From NCBI RefSeq assembly GCF_030848575.1, contig NZ_JAVDDX010000001.1, positions 1,488,001 through 1,552,000 on the forward strand: a stretch of 64,000 bases of DNA. Direction: 5' to 3'. Every line of letters begins with the position of its first letter. Positions within the stretch are counted from its first letter, which is position 1. The position numbers and the translations under genes are program-made. The stretch is from Haloarcula sp. H-GB4 (GTDB lineage Archaea; Halobacteriota; Halobacteria; Halobacteriales; Haloarculaceae). Shown piece by piece: positions 63,784-64,000 of the stretch. The notes below the pieces were generated by a model. The model was not told the DNA's origin, made no database searches, and worked only from the letters and a program-made list of their open reading frames with translations.

Positions 63784-64000
63784 TCAGGTATCAGGGGCAT
63801 CCTGACCGAGTATGACCAGCCCCGCTGTGTTGTTATCCAGATCAGTCAAAGAGTGAGCGCGGAACTCGTACGGCTGTTGCTGACCGCTGTCGAGGCGCAG
63901 GCTGGCCGTGACAGTAGTTCTGCCAGTACGGAGTGCGTCGTCAACCGCGTCAGTAATTGTCTCCCGCTCGTCGTCGGGAAACAGGTCAGTAATCGGCATT
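63784..64000 (-). CDS. PAS-domain-type protein, C-terminal part (cut by window end)
   Basis: About 71 residues at the end of a minus-strand gene that begins beyond the window. The visible part (a charged helix with SLRLDSGQQQPYEFRAHSLTD and a closing strand LVILGQ) looks like the second half of a PAS domain, as in sensor or bacterio-opsin-activator-like proteins. The ATG at 63999 is the first in-frame ATG but probably not the true start. Function cannot be read. Confidence 0.5.
   Translation of the reverse strand, partial: MPITDLFPDDERETITDAVDDALRTGRTTVTASLRLDSGQQQPYEFRAHSLTDLDNNTAGLVILGQDAPDT

Overview
The window looks like chromosomal DNA of a halophilic archaeon (class Halobacteria), probably Haloarcula or a close relative. 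The reasons are the high GC content, the very acidic proteins, archaeal information genes (TFB, aIF2-beta, an RPA operon, Lhr-type helicase, diadenylate cyclase DacZ), a HalX-type response regulator, small haloarchaeal CxxC proteins, and TATA/BRE-like promoters with little Shine-Dalgarno use. The genus is an inference from gene content. No rRNA, CRISPR array or complete insertion sequence was seen.

Layout. 1-4.1 kb: the PrkA kinase / YeaH (DUF444) / SpoVR stress operon, with prkA cut by the window edge. 4.2-6.6 kb: YjbQ-family protein and an acyl-CoA synthetase. 6.6-11.7 kb: an AT-richer island that appears to be a poly-gamma-glutamate (PGA) locus. It holds a short leader ORF, a tandemly duplicated PgsC-like membrane protein, a PgsB-like amide ligase, a degenerate PGA-hydrolase-like protein, and a convergent hydrolase with an intact active site. 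11.7-16.8 kb: two small proteins, a GlmU-like nucleotidyltransferase, a Tat lipoprotein, a PQQ-propeller lipoprotein and tRNA-Glu. 16.9-24.2 kb: beta-oxidation (3HCDH-ECH fusion, acyl-CoA dehydrogenase), CysE, AlkA, and a divergent pair of a RimK-retropepsin fusion and an aspartoacylase-like enzyme. 24.3-30.9 kb: succinate dehydrogenase, with sdhCDB split from sdhA by about 3.1 kb that carries a transposon-end-like hairpin, an orphan ABC permease, a truncated panE and a PAS histidine kinase.

30.9-41.2 kb: cupin, an atypical tRNA-like sequence, cobalamin genes (cobT, cbiA), dacZ-mscS, an acyltransferase, purD, and two thioredoxin-fold proteins. 41.3-49.2 kb: GH3 beta-glucosidase, a 7TM histidine kinase, a P-loop ATPase pair, an MBL hydrolase, HalX response regulator plus a degenerate RecA-like protein, and ThyX. 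49.4-55 kb: small proteins, aIF2-beta, TFB, a gene-poor stretch, a DUF357 protein, TrxB, and ArfC. 55.1-64 kb: the rpa-rpap-rpe single-strand-binding operon, fructose-1,6-bisphosphatase, an Lhr helicase, Spo0M, and the end of a PAS protein.

The most unusual part is the PGA locus. The PgsC unit is doubled in one protein. The hydrolase-like gene inside the operon has lost most predicted metal and catalytic residues, while its convergent paralogue keeps them, and no PgsA/CapA gene is present. This suggests a haloarchaeal PGA machine in which a dead hydrolase may have been recruited as the polymer-binding or export partner.
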